Positions 8,618 to 17,105 of a stretch of 64,000 bases of DNA are shown here, piece after piece. The notes under the pieces are model-generated. The model searched no databases. It had not been told where the DNA came from and worked only from the letters and a program-made list of their open reading frames with translations. The first letter of the stretch is position 1. Every line of letters starts with the position of its first letter. Source of the DNA: Trichococcus sp. K1Tr. GTDB taxonomy: Bacteria > Bacillota > Bacilli > Lactobacillales > Aerococcaceae. The position numbers and the translations under genes are program-made. The DNA is taken from the NCBI RefSeq assembly GCF_028309625.1, contig NZ_JAQMHR010000001.1:186001-250000 (forward strand), given 5' to 3'.

Positions 8618-9559
8618 TTATACGTTCGTCGTTCTTCCGTTTACGATGGCTTCCAATATGGCCATTCTGGCAAAGACGCCATTTTTCATTTGCGTCACGA
8701 TCCGTGAGCGGCGGCATTCCACTAGGCTGTCCGCCAATTCCACATCGCGGTTGACAGGAGCGGGATGCATGATGATGGCTGTTTCCTTCATGCGTGCTTC
8801 CCGAGCGACAGTCAGTCCGAATTGATCCAGGTACTCTGCTTTTGTATAGCGCATTGCTTTACCGCCATGGCGTTCCGTCTGGACGCGGAGCAGCATCATG
8901 ACATCGACTTCTCCGATGATGTCATCAATGTCCATGTGCGTGCCGTATTGGTCGAAAGTAGGATCGTACCACTCTTCCGGACCCGTGAAATAGACGGTTG
9001 CTCCAAGTCGTTGCAGCATCTGCATGTTTGTTTTGGCGACGCGCGAGTGCGACAAGTCGCCGCAGATGGCCACCTTCACACCGCTGAATGTATGGAACTC
9101 TTCGTAGATCGTCAACAGGTCAAGCAAGCACTGGCTCGGATGCTGGCCAGCGCCGTCTCCGCCGTTCACGATGGACGCGGTAACCCCTGGGCTTTCGATC
9201 AACTCTTTGTAGTAGGCTTCTGCACTGTGGCGGATAACGACCACATCGACACCGATCGCCGATAAGGTCAGGACTGTGTCATAAAGCGTTTCGCCTTTGG
9301 TGACGCTGCTGGTCGAAGTGTCAAAACTGATGACTTTCATCCCCAACTTATGTTCCGCCATTTCGAAACTTTTGTGTGTGCGTGTGCTATTCTCGAAAAA
9401 CAAGTTCGAAGCGTAGATTCCCTCAGTCAAAGTCCTGTCAGGTTGGACGCCGCTTTTGAATTCGGATGCGCGCATGATCAGCGACATGATTTCCAGATTC
9501 GTGAGTTCCTCGACACTTACAAAGTTTTTTAATGCGATCTGATTTGTTGTCTGCATCAT
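8618..9559 (-). CDS. pyrB: Aspartate carbamoyltransferase catalytic subunit
   Basis: A 313-residue enzyme that transfers the carbamoyl group to aspartate, the committed step of pyrimidine synthesis. Carbamoyl-phosphate motif [13 protein letters not shown] is at 54-66, [12 protein letters not shown] follows mid-protein, and the aspartate-domain motifs [11 protein letters not shown] and [11 protein letters not shown] are present. GGAGGG lies before a double ATG; I chose 9559 (9556 is possible). It is the first gene of a pyrB-pyrC unit with its own promoter and two PyrR-type attenuators. No regulatory subunit is present, as is normal for Firmicutes. Confidence 0.96.
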   Translation of the reverse strand: MMQTTNQIALKNFVSVEELTNLEIMSLIMRASEFKSGVQPDRTLTEGIYASNLFFENSTRTHKSFEMAEHKLGMKVISFDTSTSSVTKGETLYDTVLTLSAIGVDVVVIRHSAEAYYKELIESPGVTASIVNGGDGAGQHPSQCLLDLLTIYEEFHTFSGVKVAICGDLSHSRVAKTNMQMLQRLGATVYFTGPEEWYDPTFDQYGTHMDIDDIIGEVDVMMLLRVQTERHGGKAMRYTKAEYLDQFGLTVAREARMKETAIIMHPAPVNRDVELADSLVECRRSRIVTQMKNGVFARMAILEAIVNGRTTNV

Positions 9560-9596
9560 TTTAAAGCCCTCCAATTAGTTTTTTTGTGAATGGAGG

Positions 9597-9635
9597 CAAA
9601 AAGAACCCGAAGAATTTGTAAGCTCTTCGGGTTCT
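9597..9635 (-). terminator. Second (pyrB-proximal) attenuation terminator
   Basis: A perfect 12-bp stem (AGAACCCGAAGA 9602-9613, TCTTCGGGTTCT 9624-9635) is followed on the minus strand by CTTTTTGCC. It lies between PyrR loop 2 and the pyrB ribosome binding site. Confidence 0.85.
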
Positions 9636-9686
9636 AGGCCAGCCGCTCCCGGATTTGGATACAGAGCGGCCATCTAGTGACCTTGC

Positions 9687-9702
9687 GGGCCTCACAGGAC
9701 CC
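9687..9702 (-). promoter_or_regulatory. PyrR-binding loop 2 of pyrB leader
   Basis: The minus strand reads GGGTCCTGTGAGGCCC, matching the PyrR loop core UCCNGUGAGGC inside a short stem. A further inverted repeat (GCCGCTC/GAGCGGC at about 9643-9670) sits between it and terminator 2 and may take part in the antiterminator switch. Confidence 0.85.
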
Positions 9703-9753
9703 CCTTAAAGTCTCACATTCGCTATTAAATTGTGCGATAGGATAAATCTCCAG

Positions 9754-9785
9754 AAAAAAAGCCCATGGTCAAAGAGACAATGGGC
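9754..9785 (-). terminator. First attenuation terminator of pyrB leader
   Basis: A 10-bp stem (GCCCATGGTC 9761-9770 with GACAATGGGC 9776-9785, one mismatch) is followed on the minus strand by seven T (9754-9760). Confidence 0.85.
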
Positions 9786-9830
9786 ATAAAGTCATGATGA
9801 AGGCGCAGTACGCCTGATATGCTCCTTAGT

Positions 9831-9844
9831 AGTCTCTCTGGACT
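9831..9844 (-). promoter_or_regulatory. PyrR-binding loop 1 of pyrB leader
   Basis: The minus strand reads AGTCCAGAGAGACT preceded by CTTTAACGAG, very close to the PyrR binding loop of Bacillus pyr leaders (AGUCCAGAGAGGCU). With UMP bound, PyrR would hold this hairpin and allow terminator 1 to form. Confidence 0.88.
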
Positions 9845-9875
9845 CTCGTTAAAGGAAATTCATTCTGTTGCTAAA

Positions 9876-9904
9876 ATAATAACGCGCATAGACACTTTTG
9901 TCAA
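9876..9904 (-). promoter_or_regulatory. Promoter of pyrB-pyrC
   Basis: Minus-strand -35 TTGACA (9899-9904) and -10 TATTAT (9876-9881) with a 17-base spacer. The predicted start near 9869 gives a leader of about 310 bases holding both attenuators. Confidence 0.8.
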
Positions 9905-9957
9905 TGATGACTAAACGGATGTTGTGTTTTTTCGCAATCAAGCAAGAAACATTTCCT

Positions 9958-10812
9958 TCAGCCTATACGTATCGGCTTGGAACGGTCATCATGTCCGATG
10001 AAGTCCGTTTCCCATACCGGGAACCCATACCGTGAAGCATAGACACGGCACACAGCCAGAAAAGCAGCCGTTTTTCCATCCAAAGCCAATTGCGTGAATT
10101 GCCCGATGAGCATACCATTGATTTTTTCGAACGCGCCCAATTGTTCCAGTTGCGCCAACCCGCTGCACATCGCTTCGTATCTGCCGCCTGCCGATTCGAG
10201 GACCAACACTTTATTTTCCAATTCCGGCCAATAAGGGGTCCCTGCCAGCTTCAGGAAACAGCGTAGATTCCCGCCTGCAAAAACTGCCGAAGATTGCTCA
10301 GAGGTACTGTTTCCGCTTATTTCGAACGTGCTGGTCCAGTCTGCGTCATTACCGCTGGATAAATCACGGAGGGCTTGTGTTTGGAATGCTTCCTCCCGGC
10401 TCACGAGCACTTTGGGATTATAGAGGATATTTGGGATGCCGGTTTTGGCTTGGATCGCATTTACGATCACGGAATTATCGCTGTAGCCGAAATAAGGCTT
10501 GGGATTGCTTTTGATGATCCCGAAATCGAGATGAGGCAATATTTCGTTTGCCAAATCCCCGCCGGATAAGTCAAATATCGCTTTTACGCTCGCGTTGGAG
10601 TAAAGGGACAACAAAGCCCCTGCACGGGATGCAGGGGCCTCGGTTTGCTGTGTCTCTTTATCCAGGAAAAGTACGTCACTCATTACGGTCTCAAGGCCAA
10701 AATCATTCTTGAGTTTCCGGCTTAGTGATGACACAATTTCCAACGAGCGATCATTATTCGTCAATCCGTTCGAACAGCTGATGAAGCCGATCGCATCTCC
10801 CGGATGCCACAT
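9958..10812 (-). CDS. S66-family peptidase (LD-carboxypeptidase / MccF-like)
   Basis: A 284-residue serine peptidase of family S66. The nucleophile is in FGYSDNSVI, the catalytic Glu probably in VLVLESAGGRYE, and the His in DFIGHDDRSKPIRIG at the end. This family includes muropeptide L,D-carboxypeptidase (LdcA) and MccF, which cleaves microcin C-type acyl-adenylates. No signal peptide is seen, so it is cytoplasmic. I chose ATG 10812 (AAAGG upstream, 20 bases after the preceding ABC ATPase gene). It is probably the fourth gene of the transporter operon, which is unusual and hints at processing of an imported peptide-like compound. LdcA versus MccF cannot be decided from sequence alone. Confidence 0.8.
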   Translation of the reverse strand: MWHPGDAIGFISCSNGLTNNDRSLEIVSSLSRKLKNDFGLETVMSDVLFLDKETQQTEAPASRAGALLSLYSNASVKAIFDLSGGDLANEILPHLDFGIIKSNPKPYFGYSDNSVIVNAIQAKTGIPNILYNPKVLVSREEAFQTQALRDLSSGNDADWTSTFEISGNSTSEQSSAVFAGGNLRCFLKLAGTPYWPELENKVLVLESAGGRYEAMCSGLAQLEQLGAFEKINGMLIGQFTQLALDGKTAAFLAVCRVYASRYGFPVWETDFIGHDDRSKPIRIG

Positions 10813-10831
10813 AAAGATCACTACCTTTCTG

Positions 10832-11626
10832 TCAGACCAAGATATCTTGGATGGATAATTCCTGAAGTTCAGCAAACACTTTTTCGGGCGTCAATGTTTT
10901 CTTCGTTTCAGCGTCGTAATCGTTCATGATTTGACCGTGATGCAGCACCAGCATACGATTGCCGTACTGGATGGCATCTTGGAGGTTATGGGTGATCATG
11001 ATGCTGGTAAGGTTGTTGTCGACCACTTGTTGATTCGTCAATTCCAGAACCAATTTAGCCGTTTTCGGATCCAATGCTGCTGTATGTTCGTCAAGCAGCA
11101 GGATATCCGGTCTTTTCATCGTTGCCATCAGCAGAGCGATCGCTTGTCTCTGACCACCGGACAAGAGCCCGATTTCTGAGCCCATCCGGTTTTCCAGGCC
11201 TAAGCCCAATTTTTTCAGTTCCTCTTTGAAGAATGCTTTTTCTTCATGCGAAGTCCCGAAGCGCAGCGTCCGTTTTTGGCCTCTGCGGTATGCCAAGGAT
11301 AAATTCTCCTGCACCGTCATCCGTGGGGCGGTACCCATTTTTGGATCCTGGAAGACCCGGCTGATGTAAGGCGCCCGTTTGTCTTCTTTGAAGAAGGTAA
11401 CATTTTGTCCGTTCACGATGATATCGCCTGTATCAGGCAGGAAGTTTCCGGAAATGGCGTTCAACAAGGTTGATTTGCCGGCACCGTTGCCTCCGACCAA
11501 AGTGATGAAATCGCCTTGTCTGACCGTCAGATTGACGTCCTGCAGTGCGTTGACCTGATTGGGCGAACCAGGGTAGAACGTTTTGGAGACATGTGACATC
11601 GTCAACATCGCTTCCTGATTAGTCAT
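10832..11626 (-). CDS. ABC transporter ATP-binding protein (TrpZ-like)
   Basis: A 264-residue ABC ATPase. Walker A GGNGAGKST is near residue 45, the Q-loop FQDPKMGTAP near 92, the signature LLSGGQRQA near 156, Walker B ILLLDEHTAALD near 175, and the switch His in MITHNL. The Q-loop DPKMGTAPRMTVQENLSLAYRRG is typical of the ATPases that partner PF04392-type binding proteins (TrpXYZ-type importers). It overlaps the permease gene by 8 bases. It energises uptake of the ligand held by the lipoprotein encoded at 12521-13564. Confidence 0.88.
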   Translation of the reverse strand: MTNQEAMLTMSHVSKTFYPGSPNQVNALQDVNLTVRQGDFITLVGGNGAGKSTLLNAISGNFLPDTGDIIVNGQNVTFFKEDKRAPYISRVFQDPKMGTAPRMTVQENLSLAYRRGQKRTLRFGTSHEEKAFFKEELKKLGLGLENRMGSEIGLLSGGQRQAIALLMATMKRPDILLLDEHTAALDPKTAKLVLELTNQQVVDNNLTSIMITHNLQDAIQYGNRMLVLHHGQIMNDYDAETKKTLTPEKVFAELQELSIQDILV

Positions 11627-12515
11627 TTCGCTTCACCTTCTTTCGCAATGAGTACATATAGTAGGTTTCCTTGATTTTCGGCAACGCCAAGAAGAATGTC
11701 AACAATACAGCTGAAATCAACTTGAAGTCATTCGGGTTCATGCCGGCTTCCAATACCATGACCATGATCAAGCGGTACAGGACAGAACCGAGCATCAGGC
11801 AAACCAACCGCATCTTGAAAGAGACATTCGTGAACAATACTTCACCGATGATGATCGAAGCAAGACCGATGACGATTGTTCCGATACCCATACTGATGTC
11901 GGCGTAGCCGTTATCCTGGGCGATGATGGATCCCGCCAAAGCGACGATCCCGTTCGAAATCATCAAGCCGACGATTTTCATCGTGTTCGTGGAAATACCC
12001 AATGAGCGGGCCATTGCTTCGTTGTCACCCGTTGCGATGACAGCTTGACCGAATTCCGTTTTGAAAAAGATGACGTAGAGCCCGATGATCAGGACGACTA
12101 CCAGCAAGCCCAACATAATCGTGTCGAAATGTCTGGGAAGATTCATATTTTCGAAAACCGTGAAAATCGTATTCTTGCCCAACAGACTGATGTTTGCTCT
12201 TCCCATCACGCGCAGGTTGATGGAATAGAGGCCGGTCATCGTCAGAATACCTGCCAAAAGGCTGGGAATCTGCAGTTTTGTGATCAGAAAACCAGTGATC
12301 AGTCCGGCTGAACTGCCGGCAATGATGGCAAATATAATCGCGATATAAGGATTTGCCCCTAATGTGATGGCTTGTACAGCCACAGCTGCACCGAGGGGAA
12401 ACGCCCCCTCGGTTGTCATGTCGGCCAAATCCAAAATGCGGAAACTTACAAATAAACCAAGTGCCAGAATACTCCAAAGCAAACCTTGGGAGACGGCGGA
12501 AATAATCATGTTCAT
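11619..12515 (-). CDS. ABC transporter permease (TrpY-like)
   Basis: A 298-residue permease of the branched-chain-type family (BPD_transp_2) with about eight to nine membrane segments. It begins MNMIISAVSQGLLWSILALGL and contains FRILDLADMTTEGAFPLGAA, which is characteristic of permeases paired with PF04392 binding proteins. AGGAGAG lies before ATG 12515, which is 5 bases after the stop of the binding-protein gene. The C-terminus is basic and faces the cytoplasm. Substrate is inferred from the operon: probably an aromatic amino acid. Confidence 0.88.
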   Translation of the reverse strand: MNMIISAVSQGLLWSILALGLFVSFRILDLADMTTEGAFPLGAAVAVQAITLGANPYIAIIFAIIAGSSAGLITGFLITKLQIPSLLAGILTMTGLYSINLRVMGRANISLLGKNTIFTVFENMNLPRHFDTIMLGLLVVVLIIGLYVIFFKTEFGQAVIATGDNEAMARSLGISTNTMKIVGLMISNGIVALAGSIIAQDNGYADISMGIGTIVIGLASIIIGEVLFTNVSFKMRLVCLMLGSVLYRLIMVMVLEAGMNPNDFKLISAVLLTFFLALPKIKETYYMYSLRKKVKRND

Positions 12516-12520
12516 TAAAT

Positions 12521-13564
12521 CTACTCTCCTTCTCCTACAAAGATGGCATTTTGTGCGACATCATCGGGAATCGTGATGCCCAATTGGTCGGCTTTCGCTT
12601 GATTGATGACCAGTTGAATGCCAGTCGCGTATTGTACTGGGTAAGTAGCGGGATCTGCTCCAGCCAGGATATCAGCCGCCACAGCACCAGTCTGGGTACC
12701 CAATGCATATTGATTCAAACCGATAGTCGCCAATCCACCTTCTTCAACCATCGTGTCCACAGCGGGGAATACCGGGATGTTGTAAGAATCCGCAACCGGG
12801 ATCAATGTCGCTAATCCGCTTGCGATTGTGTTGTCTGTCGGTACGTAGATGGCATCCACTTCGGAAGCAAGGCTTTCAGCGACCTGCGCGATGTCATTCG
12901 TTGAAGTGACTGTTTTCGTGACTGTCTTCAAGCCTAATGAAGCAGCAATTTCTTCAGCCTCTTTAGCGGAACTGATTGAATTGTCCTCTGCGGATGAGTA
13001 AAGGATACCGATTGTTTTGGCGTCAGGAAGCAATTGTTGAATCAAAACAAATTGATCGCGGGCCGGGGTTTTGTCGCTGACGCCGGTGATGTTGCCGCCT
13101 GGTTTTTCCATTGACTCCACAAGGCTGGCAGCCACCGGATCCGTGATGGCTCCCAAAATGATTGGAATATCGCTGGATGCGTTCGCCAAAGCTTGTGCTG
13201 CAGGGGTAGCGATGCCGATCATGATATCCGCGTCATTCGAAACGAACCGCTCCGCTATCGACTGCATATTTGACTGGTCGCCTTGCGCATTCTGGAAATC
13301 GATCGTTGCCGTTTCACCATCCACATAGCCGGCTTCTTCCAATTGGTCGATGATGCCTTCCCCGATCTGATCGAGTGCCGGGTGGGTAGTCAATTGCATG
13401 ATGCCAATGTAAGGCAAATCCGGATTGATGCTGTCGGTGGAGCTTGCAGCGGAACCGTCCGAAGAGGTGTCCGAATTATTGGCATCCGAATTGCCGCATG
13501 CCATCAATACTGTCGCTGCCATTAGGGCCAAGATACTTGCGCGTGCTCTGAATAATTTTTTCAT
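12521..13564 (-). CDS. ABC transporter substrate-binding lipoprotein (TrpX-like, PF04392)
   Basis: A 347-residue lipoprotein. The signal peptide ends in a lipobox VLMAC (Cys 23) followed by a Ser/Asp/Asn-rich linker. The mature protein shows the PF04392 pattern: LPYIGIMQLTTHPALDQIGEGI, IMIGIATPAAQALANA, IPIILGAITDPVAASLV, IGILYSSAEDNS, DAIYVPTDNTIA and a late GLNQYALGTQTGAVAADIL. Members bind tryptophan or tyrosine/phenylalanine in other Firmicutes. GGAGGA lies 7 bases before ATG 13564. It is the first gene of the transporter operon and follows a terminator-ended leader with its own small reading frame. Confidence 0.9.
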   Translation of the reverse strand: MKKLFRARASILALMAATVLMACGNSDANNSDTSSDGSAASSTDSINPDLPYIGIMQLTTHPALDQIGEGIIDQLEEAGYVDGETATIDFQNAQGDQSNMQSIAERFVSNDADIMIGIATPAAQALANASSDIPIILGAITDPVAASLVESMEKPGGNITGVSDKTPARDQFVLIQQLLPDAKTIGILYSSAEDNSISSAKEAEEIAASLGLKTVTKTVTSTNDIAQVAESLASEVDAIYVPTDNTIASGLATLIPVADSYNIPVFPAVDTMVEEGGLATIGLNQYALGTQTGAVAADILAGADPATYPVQYATGIQLVINQAKADQLGITIPDDVAQNAIFVGEGE

Positions 13565-13610
13565 TTCTGATTCCTCCAATTTTTCTGCTTCTTATTCTGT
13601 AAAAAGGTGA

Positions 13611-13646
13611 TAAAAAAAGCCGCCATCTGAACCAAGTATGGCGGCT
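13611..13646 (-). terminator. Leader terminator upstream of the TrpX-like gene
   Basis: A perfect 9-bp stem (AGCCGCCAT 13618-13626, ATGGCGGCT 13638-13646) is followed on the minus strand by TTTTTTTA. It lies 47 bases before the binding-protein ATG, the position of an attenuator. Confidence 0.9.
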
Positions 13647-13658
13647 GAATACAGAAAA

Positions 13659-13753
13659 CGCCACACAGACCGATATTGTCTATGTGGCGGCTTAAATATC
13701 TTTAGTAATCCACATAGATACTGTTCAGATGCTTCATCTGAGGCTGTATCTAC
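13659..13753 (-). promoter_or_regulatory. Mutually exclusive hairpins of a probable ribosome-mediated attenuator
   Basis: Reading 5'-3' on the minus strand: hairpin A (13746-13753 with 13714-13721, enclosing CAGATG/CATCTG); alternative hairpin B (13710-13717 with 13680-13687); hairpin C (13678-13689 with 13659-13670, 12 bp with one G-U). A fourth pairing, 13686-13693 with 13617-13624, would open the terminator at 13618-13646. A/B, B/C and C/terminator choices exclude one another, the logic of peptide-leader attenuation. I saw no T-box specifier loop or antiterminator consensus. Confidence 0.7.
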
Positions 13754-13781
13754 GGACAATCAATACGTCACAAAGAACAAC

Positions 13782-13844
13782 CTACTCCACGTGGCTTTGC
13801 CAATCGAAAAAATTCAATTTGGAAACGCGAGTATATGCAGACAT
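13782..13844 (-). CDS. Leader peptide of the TrpXYZ-type operon (20 residues)
   Basis: ATG 13844 is preceded by AAAGGAG at 10 bases and the frame ends with TAG at 13782. The peptide has Tyr at 4 and an aromatic cluster NFFDWQ at 11-16, including its only Trp. It starts about 25 bases after the predicted transcription start and is followed by alternative hairpins and a terminator before an amino-acid transporter operon. These features point to a regulatory leader peptide whose translation could sense aromatic aminoacyl-tRNA supply. The single Trp is fewer than in classical trp leaders, so the sensed residue is open. Confidence 0.65.
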   Translation of the reverse strand: MSAYTRVSKLNFFDWQSHVE

Positions 13845-13875
13845 GCTTGATTGCTCCTTTTTGATTGATAATTTA

Positions 13876-13904
13876 ATAGTAACCAATGCGAAAAATAAAG
13901 TCAA
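13876..13904 (-). promoter_or_regulatory. Promoter of the TrpXYZ-type operon
   Basis: Minus-strand -35 TTGACT (13899-13904) and -10 TACTAT (13876-13881) with a 17-base spacer. A start near 13869 would leave just enough leader for the ribosome binding site of the leader peptide. Confidence 0.8.
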
Positions 13905-13965
13905 GAGTTGGATTAGAAAAAGATGAGGTATTCTCATATAACCTTCCGCTTCCTTTCCGCAAAAC

Positions 13966-14006
13966 AAAAAGCATGAACAAGGAACTACCTTGTGATCATG
14001 CTTTTT
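13966..14006. terminator. Bidirectional-looking terminator hairpin
   Basis: AAAAAGCATGA (13966-13976) pairs with TCATGCTTTTT (13996-14006), with an inner CAAGG/CCTTG pair. It lies just upstream of the transporter promoter and would end transcription from the degenerate region to its right, if any. Confidence 0.75.
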
Positions 14007-15215
14007 CGCTTTGATCATCCCAAAAAAACTTCGGGGGAAGTCCACATTGGCTTTCAAAATGATTTCACCTATTCTGCGTATACGTGTAATCGAAGGGTGC
14101 TGAATAAAGGATGGATATGCATTGAATAATGGCAGTATACGTTTGCTGATGAAGCTTATGAAAAATTGAGCAAAACACCATACTTTGCAATCTTGTTGAT
14201 TCATCCATTACGTACTCCATTCCCCCAAGGTTATCCTCATCACCATGCCCAGCAATGAGATTTTTAATAAGCGACAAGCCCCAAGTTGAGTTGTCGCGAT
14301 GGATTCAGTTTGGATATCACAAGCCTTTTCTTCTGCAACACCGCATGACGCGTAGTTGATGACTTTCTGCTGGTGCTTATGAATGAACAGCAGGCCCCCA
14401 TTATGATGGGCTCCAATCACAGTGGTGCTGACATTCAAAAAACACAACGGCAAGCAAGTTGCAACCGCTTCCATGTTTCGATTACTTCCTTAGTATAAGT
14501 CACCTTCGTTTTAAAAGCAACATTTTTATGTAAAATTGTTATCTTATTTATTTTTGAGTGTAAAGACCCATGTAATCCCCGTCCTAAAATAATTTCCAGT
14601 CGTGTAAATTGATGGAATGAACTTCCAAAATCGTTCACCAAGGATCCCAGGGTAAAACACTAAAAATACCTATGTATAAGCATTTCATCATACTATATTT
14701 ACACTCTGTTCACGAGGACTTTACATTTTTTGAATGAGATATCCGACACAACTTGCATTGTTGTTTATTAAAAATTGGCAAACTCTGAAAATTAAATATA
14801 ATGTCATTATGTTGATTGTTCACTTGGGAAACTAACAGTATTTTGTTTTCATCCACCCCCCCTCCCGAATTTTAGCAGCAACTGGAGCCCCTCGTCGAAT
14901 TGATACTGTTTTTGTTTTAAAATCGCTCGTTTGGAACATGTGTTTATTTATAAATCTACTTGTTTTGGAAATATAAAAGTAAAAACCCGAATATTTTTGC
15001 ATGTTTCTTCTTTATTCTGATATTATACGAACTAAAAAAACTTATGTTTGTGTATTTTGTTCGTTTTTAGGTTTGAATATTGCCTTCTTGCATGCCGTTT
15101 TGGGTATCTGCCATCCGGTGAATGACACTCTAGATACATACCAAGTGCGTCTTCCCTTATGGTTTGCACCAAAATATGACACAGAGAAGAAACACGCCAG
15201 ACGCCGGAGATGATA
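14007..15215. other. Gene-poor region with possible gene remnants
   Basis: No frame here has a good ribosome binding site plus recognisable sequence. On the minus strand, open frames of about 70-90 codons follow one another in different frames (14435-14641, 14208-14474, 14065-14277), as a frameshifted old gene could look, but I recognise none. From about 14640 to 15000 the DNA is very A+T-rich with a CCCCCC run near 14860. No tRNA or known structural RNA was recognised. Confidence 0.4.
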
Positions 15216-15224
15216 TGGTATAAT
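15216..15224 (+). promoter_or_regulatory. Extended -10 promoter of rqcH
   Basis: TGGTATAAT (TGn plus TATAAT) lies 38 bases before the rqcH start. No good -35 is seen at the right distance. Confidence 0.55.
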
Positions 15225-15261
15225 GAAAGGCGTATATTGACATGTACTAGGAGGTGTTCTC

Positions 15262-16965
15262 ATGTCTTTTGATGGTGTATTTACACGTGCCATGGTCAAG
15301 GAATTGAACCGCGACCTGGAAAACGGCAGGATCAGTAAGGTCTATCAGCCGTTCCAGCACGAAATTATTCTTACCATACGAGCCAATCGGAAAAACAAAC
15401 GGGTATTGCTGTCAGCTCACCCATCCTACGCTCGGATACAAGTAATCAATGATAACTTATCCAACCCCGATTCAGCGCCCAATTTCTGTATGGTGCTGCG
15501 CAAAAATCTGGAGGGTGCCTACATCGAAGACATCAAACAATTGGGCAACGACCGGATCATCATTTTCTCGTTCCGGAATTTCGATGAACTCGGTGACCAG
15601 CGCCAGATGGAATTGATCATCGAATTGATGGGTCGCCACAGCAACATCTTTCTGATCGATAAGCAAACCAGGATGATCATCGATTGTCTGAAGCATGTGC
15701 CGTTTTACCAAAACAGTTTCCGGCCGCTGCATCCAGGCGTCGCCTATCAGTTGCCGCCCCATCAGGACAAAGCGAACCCTTTTGAGATGGAAAAGGAGGA
15801 ACTGGCATCTGTCGCAGCCACATTCAGCGATGAATTACCGCTGTTCAAATCATTTCAAGGAGCTTTTCAGGGCTTAGGTAGCGATTCCGCAATGGAAATC
15901 AGCTACTACACGGAGCAAGATGGATTATCTGCAGCGGATGCGATTATCGCATTTAAACAACAGTTGGAAACAGCTATCCCTACATTGACCGAGGAATCCG
16001 CGAAGAAACAACATTTTACCCCCTTCCCGTTCCGGAGTCTTCCGGGAGAAAAAAGGCATTACGACAGCCTCAGCGAATTGTTGGACGCCTACTATGATGA
16101 AAAAGCATCCCGGGACCGCATCAACCAAGTGGCTTCCGAGTTGCTCCATATCGTCAACACGGAACGCAAGAAGAATCAGCTGAAGCTGAAGAAGCTGGAC
16201 CAAACGCTGTTGGAGACGGAAAAAGCTGATGTCTACCGGATCAAGGGAGAGATCTTGACGGCCTATCTTCATCAAATGAAAAAAGGCGATATGGAAGTGA
16301 CGCTCAACAACTTCTACGATGATGAGAATCCGATCACGATTGCTTTGAATCCAGCGCTGACCCCTTCCCAGAATGCCCAAAAATACTTTTCCAAATATCA
16401 GAAGCTCACCACTGCCGTCGCATACGTGAATGAGCAGGTCGAACATACCCATGCGGAGAACGAATATTTGGAATCCATCGAAACGCTGATCCAACTCTCC
16501 GACCCGCAGGACTTGGAGGACATAAAGGACGAGCTGCGCGAATCTGGATATTTGAAGAAAAAGTACAAAGGTAAACAGAAAAAACACAAAACCAGCAAGC
16601 CCCACAAATTCCTGTCATCGGACGGCACGACCATCCTGATCGGAAAGAACAATGTGCAGAACGACCAGCTGACGCTGAAGACGGCAAAAAAATCGGATAT
16701 TTGGCTTCATACGAAAAACATACCCGGTTCGCATGTCATCATCGAAAGCAATCACCCTTCCGAGGAGACGCTCTTTGAAGCGGCGACCTTGGCCGCTTAT
16801 TATTCCAAGTTCCAGAATTCTTCGAACGTCCCTGTCGACTACGTTGCGGTCAAGAACATCCGCAAACCAAATGGCGCGAAACCCGGCTTCGTCATCTACG
16901 AAGGACAAAAAACCCTTTATGTAACGCCGGATAAGGAACTGGTCCGGACGCTGAAGGCCGATTGA
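15262..16965 (+). CDS. rqcH: Rqc2 homologue RqcH (NFACT family)
   Basis: A 567-residue NFACT protein. On obstructed 50S subunits RqcH recruits tRNA-Ala and adds C-terminal alanine tails that mark nascent chains for ClpXP. The NFACT-N domain starts at residue 1 (SFDGVFTRAMVKEL), and the family's essential D97-R98 pair is present (QLGNDRIIIFSF). A helical coiled-coil middle (~270-440) follows, then a basic linker (KKKYKGKQKKHKTSKPHKF) and the NFACT-R domain (IWLHTKNIPGSHVII). Members were formerly called fibronectin-binding protein (FbpA). AGGAGGTG precedes ATG 15262. It is one of few plus-strand genes here. Confidence 0.95.
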   Translation: MSFDGVFTRAMVKELNRDLENGRISKVYQPFQHEIILTIRANRKNKRVLLSAHPSYARIQVINDNLSNPDSAPNFCMVLRKNLEGAYIEDIKQLGNDRIIIFSFRNFDELGDQRQMELIIELMGRHSNIFLIDKQTRMIIDCLKHVPFYQNSFRPLHPGVAYQLPPHQDKANPFEMEKEELASVAATFSDELPLFKSFQGAFQGLGSDSAMEISYYTEQDGLSAADAIIAFKQQLETAIPTLTEESAKKQHFTPFPFRSLPGEKRHYDSLSELLDAYYDEKASRDRINQVASELLHIVNTERKKNQLKLKKLDQTLLETEKADVYRIKGEILTAYLHQMKKGDMEVTLNNFYDDENPITIALNPALTPSQNAQKYFSKYQKLTTAVAYVNEQVEHTHAENEYLESIETLIQLSDPQDLEDIKDELRESGYLKKKYKGKQKKHKTSKPHKFLSSDGTTILIGKNNVQNDQLTLKTAKKSDIWLHTKNIPGSHVIIESNHPSEETLFEAATLAAYYSKFQNSSNVPVDYVAVKNIRKPNGAKPGFVIYEGQKTLYVTPDKELVRTLKAD

Positions 16966-17027
16966 GAGCAGGTTACCGTTGCATCGCAAGATCAACAATA
17001 CAAAGTCCGCTTCTCCTAAAGCGTGCA

Positions 17028-17059
17028 AAGAGGCCCGAGAAATATTTCTCGGGCCTCTT
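17028..17059. terminator. Palindromic terminator after rqcH
   Basis: A perfect 16-bp inverted repeat (AAGAGGCCCGAGAAAT 17028-17043 and its complement 17044-17059) with no loop of its own. It lies 62 bases beyond the rqcH stop. The T tract is short on both sides. Confidence 0.7.
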
Positions 17060-17105
17060 CATATACCTGCGCGATTTTCGTATTTGTGCTGTGCGGATCG
17101 TCGGG

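Noticed and set aside
13582-13868. T-box riboswitch in front of the TrpX-like gene
   Set aside because: No specifier-loop AGTA/GAA region or T-box antiterminator consensus (AGGGTGGNACCGCG) is present; a leader peptide with alternative hairpins explains the layout better.
17028-17059. Insertion-sequence end suggested by a perfect palindrome
   Set aside because: It sits directly after rqcH in terminator position with no transposase or partner repeat nearby.
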